From Rickettsiales bacterium (GTDB lineage: Bacteria > Pseudomonadota > Alphaproteobacteria > Rickettsiales > JANQQO01): 8,584 nucleotides of DNA. The notes beneath the pieces are model-generated. The model was not told where the DNA came from. It made no database searches and was given only the letters and a program-made list of their open reading frames with translations. The translations under genes were made by a program, and so were the position numbers. This document shows positions 1 to 5,330 of this stretch, piece after piece; the first letter of the stretch is position 1, and every line of letters begins with the position of its first letter. Location of the stretch: positions 1-8,584 of the forward strand of contig JANQQO010000203.1 in the NCBI GenBank assembly GCA_028289305.1. The letters run 5' to 3'.

Positions 1-644
1 CGCTGGATACAATGGAGGCGCTGGCGGCTCAAATTCTTCCAGAAGGCATTAATTACGAATGGACCGAGTTGGCCCTGCAACAAAAAACCGCCGGTAACAC
101 TGCGGTACTCGCATTTATTCTCGCGGTTGTATTTGTATTTCTAGTGCTGGCCGCGCAATATGAAAGCCTTATTCTGCCAATGGCGGTTGTGCTTATCGTA
201 CCAATGTGCCTGCTTTCAGCGATCACGGGTATTGCGCTGGCAGGAATGGACAACAACATCCTCACCCAAATCGGCTTAATTATATTAGTGGCATTGGCGA
301 GTAAGAATGCCATCCTTATTGTCGAATTTGCCAAAGAGCTAGAACAAGAAGGCAAGGATGTTTATTCTGCTGCATCTGAAGCAGCCAAACTTCGCTTGCG
401 CCCAATTCTAATGACCTCGTTCTCGTTCATCTTGGGTGTATTGCCATTAGTGTTGGCTTCCGGGCCAGGCGCAGAGATGCGTCAAGCGCTCGGCATGGCG
501 GTGTTTAGCGGCATGCTGGGTGTTACCTTCTTTGGCCTTATCTTCACACCGATCTTCTATGTATTGTGCCGCAAACTAGGAAATCTGTTTATCCCGTCAA
601 AACAGACTTCCGCGCCGCCTAATACACCTGAGACACCGCTATAA
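1..644 (+). CDS. RND multidrug efflux transporter, inner-membrane subunit (3' end only)
   Basis: This is the C-terminal fifth (about 213 residues visible) of an AcrB/MexB-type HAE1 transporter, a proton-driven trimeric inner-membrane pump that normally works with a periplasmic adaptor and an outer-membrane channel. The reading frame is open from base 3, so the gene starts before the window. Visible are the end of the second periplasmic domain (GINYEWTELALQQ), then several hydrophobic helices. The TM10 signature ASKNAILIVEFAKE (codons near 294-335) carries the lysine equivalent to AcrB K940 of the proton relay. RLRPILMTS and FTPIFYVLCRKL follow, typical of TM11-12. The gene ends with a Pro/Thr-rich cytoplasmic tail. 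The next gene begins 44 bases downstream on the same strand. The drug substrate cannot be inferred. Family assignment is secure; the exact subfamily (AcrB, MexB, BpeF and so on) is not. Confidence 0.95.
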   Translation, partial: LDTMEALAAQILPEGINYEWTELALQQKTAGNTAVLAFILAVVFVFLVLAAQYESLILPMAVVLIVPMCLLSAITGIALAGMDNNILTQIGLIILVALASKNAILIVEFAKELEQEGKDVYSAASEAAKLRLRPILMTSFSFILGVLPLVLASGPGAEMRQALGMAVFSGMLGVTFFGLIFTPIFYVLCRKLGNLFIPSKQTSAPPNTPETPL

Positions 645-688
645 ATAAAAAATGATTTTAGCATTCTTCGTGCTACTATCTCCCCGTT

Positions 689-1996
689 ATGCACTCTCTT
701 TTATCTCCTTCTCCTGAACACATCCCTCTGGCAGAGCGGTTGCGACCAAAGACACTCGCTGAAGTGATCGGCCAGGAAGCCGTCATAGGAACAGAGGGCG
801 TGATCGGCAGGATGGCCACGTCAGGAAAATTTTCTTCGATGATATTATGGGGCCCGCCAGGCTGCGGTAAAACAACCATTGCCAGACTCGTGGCGGAGGC
901 AAGCGGGTGTGAGCAGGTCAATGTTTCAGCAGTCACTTCTGGCGTAGCTGAGCTAAAAAAGATTTTTGAGCAAGCAAAGACGTTGCATCAAGATGGCAGA
1001 CAAACCCTGCTCTTCGTCGATGAAATCCACCGTTTCAACCGCGCCCAGCAAGATGCATTTCTTCCCTTTGTTGAAGATGGCACCATCCTCCTGGTGGGGG
1101 CAACCACCGAAAACCCGTCCTTTGAGCTCAATGGTGCATTGCTCTCACGCTGTCGTGTAGTGGTACTAGATCGCTTGCGCACAGAACACTTAGAAGAGTT
1201 GATCACCCGCGCAGAAGCACATGAAGATAAGAAACTGCCGCTCACCGAAGATGCACGCACATTGCTATGCCGCATGGCCGATGGGGATGGGCGCTACGTA
1301 CTCAATCTGTGTGAAGAATTATTTGTTGCACACCCTAAGGAACCCGTTACGGCAGAAGCCCTGCCAGATTTCTTGCAACAGCGTGCCGCGCTCTATGATA
1401 AATCGCAAGAAAGCCATTATAACCTCATCAGCGCGCTGCATAAATCGCTGCGTGGCTCAGACGTTGACGCCGCACTTTACTGGTTCGCAAGGATGCTGGT
1501 AGGCGGTGAAGATCCGCGCTATATCGGCCGCCGGCTCGTCCGCTTTGCTTCGGAAGATGTAGGCATGGCCGATCCCCAGGCTCTGCTGCAGGCAGAAGCC
1601 GGCGTTGCCACCTATGAGCGGCTTGGTTCTCCCGAAGGCGAATTGGCAATCGCTCAGTCTGTTGTATATCTCGCCACCGCGCCCAAATCCAACGCGCTGT
1701 ATACGGCGTTTAAATCGGTAATAAAGGATGCGAAGGAAACCGGCTCCTTAATGCCACCAAAGCACATACTCAATGCCCCCACTAAACTCATGAAAGACCT
1801 TGGATATGGCAAGGACTACGCCTATGACCACAATACGGAACGCGGCTTTTCCGGCCAGAATTACTTCCCGGAAGAAATCGAGCGCCGGCAATATTATCAC
1901 CCTGCAGAACGCGGATTTGAAAGGGAGATAAAAAAACGCCTCGACTACTGGGAAAAACTAAGGGAACAGGCAGCAGACCAGGAAACTCAGGGTTAG
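689..1996 (+). CDS. rarA: Replication-associated recombination protein A (AAA+ ATPase, RarA/MgsA)
   Basis: A complete 435-aa RarA/MgsA/WRNIP1-family AAA+ ATPase, a cytoplasmic homotetramer that in E. coli acts at stalled replication forks and binds SSB and DNA ends. Walker A is GPPGCGKT (residues 55-62), Walker B with DEIH is LLFVDEIH (107-114), sensor 1 is GATTENP (137-143), and the arginine finger region is SRCR (153-156). The C-terminal half has the family hallmarks HKSLRGSDVDAALYWFARML, GGEDPRYIGRRLVRFASEDVG and the late motif GYGKDYAYDHN. Length matches the family (about 430-450 aa). ATG at 689 is the only usable start, because an in-frame TAG lies at 659-661 with no other start codon between. 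There is no Shine-Dalgarno sequence, and a TACTAT -10-like hexamer sits at 674-679, so the mRNA may be leaderless. It converges with the GNAT gene, with only 10 bases between the stop codons. Confidence 0.97.
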   Translation: MHSLLSPSPEHIPLAERLRPKTLAEVIGQEAVIGTEGVIGRMATSGKFSSMILWGPPGCGKTTIARLVAEASGCEQVNVSAVTSGVAELKKIFEQAKTLHQDGRQTLLFVDEIHRFNRAQQDAFLPFVEDGTILLVGATTENPSFELNGALLSRCRVVVLDRLRTEHLEELITRAEAHEDKKLPLTEDARTLLCRMADGDGRYVLNLCEELFVAHPKEPVTAEALPDFLQQRAALYDKSQESHYNLISALHKSLRGSDVDAALYWFARMLVGGEDPRYIGRRLVRFASEDVGMADPQALLQAEAGVATYERLGSPEGELAIAQSVVYLATAPKSNALYTAFKSVIKDAKETGSLMPPKHILNAPTKLMKDLGYGKDYAYDHNTERGFSGQNYFPEEIERRQYYHPAERGFEREIKKRLDYWEKLREQAADQETQG

Positions 1997-2006
1997 CAAG
2001 CTTTTC

Positions 2007-2540
2007 TCACGGCATCCATAAAGATTGTTTGCACCATGGCTCGGGGACGATAAGCGTTCCTTCTAGGGGGGCGCTATCAGCACCTAAAAAAGTGGATTGC
2101 CATCCACCCTTCCAAATATCCGGTAATGAATAGGGTGGAAGCACGCTATCTTCTTGCGCAAAACCAAAACGGCAATAATAGGCTGGATCACCTAATACAT
2201 ACACATATTCGGCGTCTAGCGCCTTCAAGCGGTTAAACCCTGCATGAATGAGGGCGCTGCCAATCCCTTTCTTTTGCTTTTCTGGGAAAACACAAAGCGG
2301 TCCTAACAATGCTAGCGGCTGGTTAAAATCGGCAAGATGGCACGCTGTAAAAAGTATATGACCAATAGGCGTGCCATTATCTTCTGCGGTCAATGCAAGG
2401 GCGGGAGGTTTTAGATCCAGCAATTCTTGAACGAGCGGAAACAGCTCTTCGTCAGGAAATGCATTAGCATAAAGTGATTCAAGTCCAGACAAGTCATCAA
2501 CGTGCGTATCACGGATATGTGTAGGGCTGTTTGTTGCCAT
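2007..2540 (-). CDS. GNAT-family N-acetyltransferase, YhbS-like
   Basis: A 177-aa protein of the GNAT acetyltransferase superfamily, transferring an acetyl group from acetyl-CoA to an unknown amine. Motif A is recognisable at residues 79-98 (LGPLCVFPEKQKKGIGSALI), with the QKKGIG loop that binds the CoA pyrophosphate. The segment VLGDPAYYCRFGF (115-127) is the signature of the YhbS/COG3153 branch. Length is normal for that branch. The start at 2540 lies just before the usual IR strand. No Shine-Dalgarno sequence is visible, and the ATG is only 10 bases from the 3' CCA of the displaced tRNA-fMet fragment. This suggests that before the element inserted, the gene followed the tRNA closely and may have been transcribed from its promoter. 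It is now separated from the intact tRNA by nearly 6 kb. The substrate is not predictable. Confidence 0.9.
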   Translation of the reverse strand: MATNSPTHIRDTHVDDLSGLESLYANAFPDEELFPLVQELLDLKPPALALTAEDNGTPIGHILFTACHLADFNQPLALLGPLCVFPEKQKKGIGSALIHAGFNRLKALDAEYVYVLGDPAYYCRFGFAQEDSVLPPYSLPDIWKGGWQSTFLGADSAPLEGTLIVPEPWCKQSLWMP

Positions 2541-2546
2541 GATGGG

Positions 2547-2595
2547 AGATTGGTTGCGGGGGGAGGATTTGAACCTCCGACCTTCAGGTTATGAG
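2547..2595 (-). repeat. Left attachment repeat: displaced 3' fragment of tRNA-fMet
   Basis: This 49-bp stretch is identical to 8522-8570. On the minus strand it reads from the CUCAU of the anticodon loop through the T arm and acceptor strand to CCA, plus four bases (ATCT). Identity stops abruptly at 2596, where the right copy continues into the 5' side of the anticodon stem and this copy runs into AT-rich element DNA. It cannot fold as a tRNA because the D arm and 5' acceptor strand are missing. It is best read as the displaced original 3' end of the tRNA left at the distal att site. Confidence 0.93.
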
Positions 2596-2715
2596 GCCGA
2601 ATCAAACAAAAACCTGCAAAAAATATAAACTCATTACAACAACAAAATCAAATGGATGGTGCAAATAGCTTTATGGTTATTTTATGTTAATAATTGTTGT
2701 TTCTTGCTATTAATT

Positions 2716-2731
2716 GCCCCAAGAGTGTCCC
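2716..2731 (-). promoter_or_regulatory. Putative integrase arm-type site pair, left end
   Basis: On the minus strand CGGGACACTCT is followed by TGGGGCAATTA, so GGGAC (2727-2731) and GGGGC (2716-2720) are spaced 11 bp. The same 11-bp spaced pair occurs twice at the right end (8041-8056 and 8461-8476). Tyrosine recombinases of tRNA-integrating elements commonly bind short repeated arm sites near attL and attR. The site lies about 120 bp inside the left core repeat. The assignment rests on the shared motif and spacing only. Confidence 0.5.
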
Positions 2732-2743
2732 GCCGCAGTCTGA

Positions 2744-3061
2744 CTAATTACAAACACGAGTAGCACCTTTCCCGTAGCACGTTTTTCCATTCGAATTAGA
2801 GTAAAATCCAGTGTTGGGATTATAATTCCAAAAATTTCCGTTACTATCTCTACCACTCATTCTGCCATCGCGTTGGATCCGAGTATTCCAGTTACTACCA
2901 GTACGAGAGTTAAAGCCATCAACTGTTGCACCACCATAGGCATTTGGCCTTACATTGTAGCTATTACCGGTACGGTAGTCATATTCGCGTGTTTGCGCCG
3001 AGGCAGAATTAAAGGTGGCCGTTAAGCAAAGGATGGCCGTTGCAGTTAAAATTTTCTTCAT
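2744..3061 (-). CDS. Small exported Tyr/Asn/Gly-rich protein, unknown function
   Basis: A 105-aa protein with a clear Sec signal peptide: MKK, a hydrophobic core at residues 4-16, and a probable cleavage site SASA|QT after residue 22. The mature part (about 83 aa) is rich in Asn, Gly, Tyr, Arg and Ser and has a degenerate repeat: DYRTGNSYNV (28-37), NSRTGSNWNT (51-60) and NPNTGFYSNS (81-90), each with a central (R/N)TG. Two cysteines near the C terminus (95 and 104) could form a disulfide in the periplasm. The start is secure: AAGGAGG lies 8 bases before the ATG. It is the last gene of the element before the left att site, a typical cargo position. I do not recognise a function. The composition suggests a small beta-rich periplasmic or surface protein. 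Confidence 0.8.
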   Translation of the reverse strand: MKKILTATAILCLTATFNSASAQTREYDYRTGNSYNVRPNAYGGATVDGFNSRTGSNWNTRIQRDGRMSGRDSNGNFWNYNPNTGFYSNSNGKTCYGKGATRVCN

Positions 3062-3121
3062 TTTAGGTTCCTCCTTACATTAAGTAGTTAATTAGTGATG
3101 AAGACAAAACAATAAAACTCC

Positions 3122-3264
3122 CTAGTAATTTTCACATTTCATAAAAAACATTTTTGATGTTGCCTGAGGCACATCAGGGTTGGCTTTTCCGGCTGCCTCC
3201 ATTAGTGGGCTGCCAAGATAATACTGTTGCTCTCCAAAATACCCGATACCTAGCCTAGCTTGGG
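3122..3264 (-). pseudogene. Out-of-frame C-terminal remainder of the exported-protein gene
   Basis: Directly after the premature end of the 3250-3609 reading frame, a different frame on the same strand stays open to a TAG at 3122-3124. It reads QARLGIGYFGEQQYY, then LGSPLMEAAGK, and ends MFFMKCENY. Adding one C to the CCC at 3262-3264 joins the two frames as YTIYP-QARLGIGYF, giving a 162-aa protein. In that protein Cys30 and the cysteine five residues from the C terminus could pair. The uninterrupted frame and protein-like composition support a 1-base deletion (true mutation or sequence error). I know of no demonstrated recoding signal here. Confidence 0.65.
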
Positions 3265-3609
3265 ATATATCGTGTATAGCTCTATCTCTCTTTCAAACGG
3301 CAGCACAACACTTAAAATGTTATCAGACTCAAGTGCAACAAACCCGTTCCATTCAATACCTTTATCTGTGGTATTTTTTCTGCTGTTGCGCGAGAAAGTG
3401 ATTTTTGCATAGCCACTATCTGAATCCACCTCGAATATGGTATAACTATTTGATATAGAGTCATTTTCTTCGGTCAGTATGCCGTTGTTGTAGTCATACC
3501 TTTTTCCCTTTTCCGTATAACAACTGTATCTGGCAGCGCTTGTAGACGAAGCAACAAACAGCAGCACAAGAAAAATACTAAATCTAAAAGGGATAAGTGA
3601 GTATAACAT
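3250..3609 (-). CDS. Exported protein, unknown function; 3' end apparently frameshifted
   Basis: A 119-aa product with an N-terminal signal peptide: residues 8-20 are strongly hydrophobic and a likely cleavage site is SAA|RY after residue 26. The mature chain begins RYSCYTEKGKRYDY with one cysteine (30) and alternates short hydrophobic and polar stretches, suggesting beta structure. ATG at 3609 is preferred. A TTG start seven codons upstream (3630) is possible, but GGAG lies only one base before it. The frame ends prematurely after YTIYPKLG. The next frame continues without a stop to 3122 and contains a second cysteine, so the intact protein was probably about 162 aa. Transcription probably starts from a divergent promoter shared with the XRE gene at 3693. 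Function unknown; it looks like regulated periplasmic cargo. Confidence 0.7.
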   Translation of the reverse strand: MLYSLIPFRFSIFLVLLFVASSTSAARYSCYTEKGKRYDYNNGILTEENDSISNSYTIFEVDSDSGYAKITFSRNSRKNTTDKGIEWNGFVALESDNILSVVLPFEREIELYTIYPKLG

Positions 3610-3642
3610 ATCTAGTTTTAATAGCTGCAAGCTCCATATTGA

Positions 3643-3654
3643 ATACTATAGTAT
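3643..3654. promoter_or_regulatory. 12-bp perfect palindrome, candidate XRE operator
   Basis: ATACTATAGTAT is a perfect 12-bp palindrome between the divergent exported-protein gene and the XRE gene. It overlaps the last bases of the predicted minus-strand -10 box and the expected transcription start, where a bound repressor would block transcription of the exported-protein gene. XRE repressors commonly bind such dyads beside their own gene. Binding is inferred from position only. Confidence 0.45.
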
Positions 3655-3681
3655 CGTATCCTTTTTTATAAAAAACGTCAA
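3653..3681 (-). promoter_or_regulatory. Sigma70-type promoter for the exported-protein gene
   Basis: On the minus strand TTGACG (3676-3681) is followed after exactly 17 bases by TACGAT (3653-3658). The -35 matches consensus at five of six positions and the -10 at four of six. Transcription would start near 3646, about 37 bases before the preferred ATG at 3609. The two palindromes at 3643-3654 and 3681-3703 flank it on either side, so it is likely regulated. Confidence 0.5.
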
Positions 3682-3703
3682 TATCTCTCTAAATGAGAGA
3701 TAT
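3681..3703 (+). promoter_or_regulatory. Inverted repeat across the XRE start codon
   Basis: ATATCTCTC (3681-3689) and GAGAGATAT (3695-3703) are perfect 9-bp inverted arms around TAAAT. The ATG of the XRE gene (3693-3695) straddles the loop and the right arm. As DNA it could be an autoregulatory operator also touching the -35 box of the divergent promoter. As RNA it would fold a hairpin holding the start codon. No Shine-Dalgarno sequence precedes this ATG, which makes the hairpin position more notable. Confidence 0.5.
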
Positions 3704-3923
3704 AAAAACAGAAAAGTCCGTTAGAGCCCTGGTGACAATATTTATAGAACTTAGAAAAACAAAAGGGTTGTCTCAGGAAAAATTAGCACATAAGGTGGGC
3801 ATTCATCGAACAGCAGTAAGTCTGATTGAAAGAGGTGAACGCACCCCTACCATCGCTACCTGTATGAGGATAGCAAAGGCGCTGGATGCCAGATTGAGTG
3901 ATCTGCTGTGCAGGGTAGAATAG
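3693..3923 (+). CDS. XRE/Cro-family helix-turn-helix transcriptional regulator
   Basis: A 76-aa single-domain regulator. The HTH_3 fold is clear: ELRKTKGLSQEKLAHKVGI with recognition helix HRTAVSLIERGER (about residues 19-50), then the stabilising helices TPTIATCMRIAKALDARLSDLL. There is no extra peptidase or sensor domain, so it probably acts as a dimeric repressor. It is the only plus-strand gene of the element and is divergent from the exported-protein gene, with palindromes at 3643-3654 and 3681-3703 in the shared region; this suggests it controls itself and that cargo gene. A TATAAA hexamer at 3667-3672 could be its -10. There is no Shine-Dalgarno sequence before the ATG. It converges with the zinc-ribbon gene, whose shifted frame ends 24 bases beyond this stop. 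Confidence 0.9.
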   Translation: MRDIKTEKSVRALVTIFIELRKTKGLSQEKLAHKVGIHRTAVSLIERGERTPTIATCMRIAKALDARLSDLLCRVE

Positions 3924-3946
3924 ATAGAGTGGTAAGTAGGGCCTGG

Positions 3947-4103
3947 CTATAAATAATCTTCCAATAATTCGCCTGCCTTTTCATACGTCATTGCGTTGCC
4001 TTTCTCGATAAGTATGAGAAATTTTTTACATAATTTTTTGTACCTTCTCTTGTGCATCCCTTTTGGCCTAGGGTAGGGGTGCGCCAAATAAATAGGTTTT
4101 TTT
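3947..4103 (-). pseudogene. Out-of-frame C-terminal remainder of the zinc-ribbon gene
   Basis: After the A7 run at 4097-4103 (T7 on the plus strand), reading one base further along restores an open frame ending at a TAG at 3947-3949. It contains HPYPRPKGMHKRRYKKL, then continues to GELLEDYL. In MGGPGSGN-type proteins the zinc ribbon is normally followed by a KPKGMHWRT-like motif, so RPKGMHKRRY in the wrong frame is strong evidence that this is the true C terminus. Treating A7 as A6 gives one 208-aa protein. The shift may be a mutation, a homopolymer error or slippage. Confidence 0.72.
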
Positions 4104-4574
4104 ATTACCCGCTAGTTGTGCCTGAATTTTCTTTAACTTAGTGATAATTCGTAATGGCTCCGACTCGTATTGGCTCTTATATGCGAGTTTATAGCATTTT
4201 CTGCACGCCACGCTATGGTCAAGATAAAGCGCTCCAGTGCGGCGTTTGCATCTAGGGCATTCAAACCATAAACGAATACCGCCATAATGAGGGTGCGTAA
4301 TGCAAAAATTTACAGTGCTAGAATATTTGATTTTTTTTGCATCTGAGTAGTAGTAAAAGATAATAGACGGCGTCTCATAAAAAAGGGTTTTAGTGCTAAA
4401 TTCTAGTCTAGCCACCTCTTCTCCTTGACACTGCCAGCTGACGTTGCCTGACTTTATTTGCCCTGACACCAGGAATCCTTCTTGTCTCAGGTAGGAAATA
4501 TTAATAACCCTGTAATCCTCACTTAATGCCTTCTTAGGCCGTCTATTCCAATTTCCTGAACCGGGGCCACCCAT
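4068..4574 (-). CDS. MGGPGSGN-type zinc-ribbon protein of mobile elements (apparently frameshifted)
   Basis: The 168-aa product begins MGGPGSGNWNRR, a hallmark of a hypothetical family that recurs in proteobacterial genomic islands. The middle is a beta-rich region (residues about 20-105) with HPHYGGIRLWFECP. A zinc ribbon follows, with CPRC at 106-109 and CRKC at 124-127, then AYKSQYES and a basic helix LRIITKLKKIQAQL. The four cysteines suggest one bound zinc ion and nucleic-acid or protein contact; the biochemical role is unknown. The reading frame ends early in YLFGAPLP just after an A7 run, and the expected RPKGMH tail is found one frame over, so the original protein was about 208 aa. 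Only a weak GAG-type ribosome site precedes the ATG. Zinc binding is inferred from cysteine spacing. Confidence 0.75.
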   Translation of the reverse strand: MGGPGSGNWNRRPKKALSEDYRVINISYLRQEGFLVSGQIKSGNVSWQCQGEEVARLEFSTKTLFYETPSIIFYYYSDAKKIKYSSTVNFCITHPHYGGIRLWFECPRCKRRTGALYLDHSVACRKCYKLAYKSQYESEPLRIITKLKKIQAQLAGNKKTYLFGAPLP

Positions 4575-4686
4575 TACAATCTCACGGAGTAGTAATTGCT
4601 ATATTTTCCCGAAATAAATAACCAAATGCGTTTAGCACGATCTAGGGTCCTATTCCAGCTGCTCTCTCTTCCCCCGTGCCTACCAT

Positions 4687-4719
4687 AATATATAAAGGTG
4701 TTTACCAAGGTGAACCTTT
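4687..4719 (-). promoter_or_regulatory. Inverted repeat with weak promoter-like boxes upstream of the zinc-ribbon gene
   Basis: The stretch 4575-4802 has no convincing gene. Within it AAAGGT (4694-4699) and ACCTTT (4714-4719) form an imperfect inverted repeat, GGTGTTTACC beside GGTGAACC. On the minus strand TTCACC (4709-4714) and TATATT (4687-4692) with a 16-base spacer could be -35 and -10 boxes for the zinc-ribbon gene, with the inverted repeat as operator. AAAGGTTCAC on the minus strand (4710-4719) resembles the nearby AAAAGTTCAC repeats, so the same protein could bind both places. Confidence 0.3.
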
Positions 4720-4773
4720 AAAAACGCTCTAAATACAATACACCATTTTTTTGACCAAGGAGATATCAGCGAC

Positions 4774-4806
4774 AAAAGTACACAAAAGTGCACTTGAAAA
4801 GTTCAC
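4774..4806 (+). repeat. Three iteron-like direct repeats, AAAAGTNCAC
   Basis: AAAAGTACAC (4774-4783), AAAAGTGCAC (4784-4793) and AAAAGTTCAC (4797-4806) are three 10-bp copies differing only at one position. The first two abut and the third is offset by 3 bases. The last copy overlaps the stop codon of the replication-initiator-like gene. Short tandem repeats next to an initiator gene are typical of iteron origins. Two copies are also dyads (AAGTGCACTT; AAAAGT-TC-ACTTTT), so binding by a dimeric regulator is an alternative. Confidence 0.5.
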
Positions 4807-5264
4807 TTTTTAAACATCAAAAAAAATTCCTTGAGTAACGCCATTTCCTTTTGATTAAATCGCCGCCAGTCATTGGGCGGCTCTGTAAAAAAAGTCTTGC
4901 CATCAACGACTTCTTTCACGGGCAAAAACGTTATTGTGTAGATGTTCGCATGATTTATGGGGCCCCACTTGGCGCCGTATTCAACGCGTAGAAGACCACG
5001 TTTCTCAGCTTCTTGGATGGTGCGGTGAATAAATCTTCGTCCGATCCCATACTCCTGTAGTTGGTTATAAGGCGCTAGCAGATTGCCGTTTTCTGTACCA
5101 GCGTGACTCAGGTGTTCCATTATCAAGACATCTATTAAACGTCGGCAATTTATGGATTGAGTGCGCCACGCCAGCGAATGAAGCAGTTCAAGCCTTAAGG
5201 GGGCAAACGCCCCCTCTATCTTGGAGGCTTTCTTTATATCGCTATACAGTTTTCCTTTGGGCAT
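4803..5264 (-). CDS. Helix-turn-helix protein, replication-initiator-like, unknown function
   Basis: A 153-aa protein resembling small winged-helix proteins common in alphaproteobacterial islands. A basic N-terminal part (KGKLYSDIKKASKIEGAF) is followed by a helix LLHSLAWRTQSINCRRLIDVLIMEHLSHAG. Next comes the diagnostic segment TENGNLLAPYNQLQEYGIGRRFIHRTIQEAEKRGLLRV (about 57-94), which reads as a helix-turn-helix with a wing, then HANIYTITFLP. The C-terminal helix is EMALLKEFFLMFKK. The pattern is shared with proteins that load on element origins or act as regulators; an initiator role is an inference supported by three iteron-like repeats at its 3' end. No clear Shine-Dalgarno sequence precedes the ATG at 5264, and an imperfect hairpin at 5276-5301 lies just upstream. 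It is shorter than most known Rep initiators, so calling it Rep is not justified yet. Confidence 0.72.
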   Translation of the reverse strand: MPKGKLYSDIKKASKIEGAFAPLRLELLHSLAWRTQSINCRRLIDVLIMEHLSHAGTENGNLLAPYNQLQEYGIGRRFIHRTIQEAEKRGLLRVEYGAKWGPINHANIYTITFLPVKEVVDGKTFFTEPPNDWRRFNQKEMALLKEFFLMFKK

Positions 5265-5275
5265 AGTTTTAGGAT

Positions 5276-5301
5276 TGGGCGAGGCAGATATGCTCCGCCC
5301 A
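5276..5301 (-). promoter_or_regulatory. Hairpin upstream of the replication-initiator-like gene
   Basis: TGGGCG and CGCCCA form a 6-bp outer stem; after a two-base mismatch, GCA and TGC pair around GATA. It lies between the winged-helix gene (stop at 5331) and the initiator-like ATG at 5264, 12 bases from the ATG. No T run follows on either strand, so it is unlikely to be a simple terminator. It may be an mRNA structure or protein-binding dyad controlling the downstream gene. Confidence 0.4.
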
Positions 5302-5330
5302 TATTTAGGTTGAAATTTTTGAGGATTTAG

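Noticed and set aside
658..677. TAGCA/TGCTA hairpin between the efflux gene and rarA as a terminator
   Set aside because: The stem is five pairs with no T run; it is too weak to call.
2411..2605. 64-aa minus-strand frame crossing the left tRNA fragment
   Set aside because: It is a translation of tRNA and GNAT DNA in a wrong frame, with no ribosome site and no family resemblance.
3155..3176. Hairpin TGATGT-GCC/GGC-ACATCA followed by an A/T-rich run, as a terminator on the minus strand
   Set aside because: It lies inside the out-of-frame C-terminal tail of the exported-protein gene, and the T run begins about six bases after the stem, so it is probably coincidental.
4774..4806. CRISPR array
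   Set aside because: The repeats are 10 bp with no regular spacers and there are no cas genes; iteron or operator repeats fit better.
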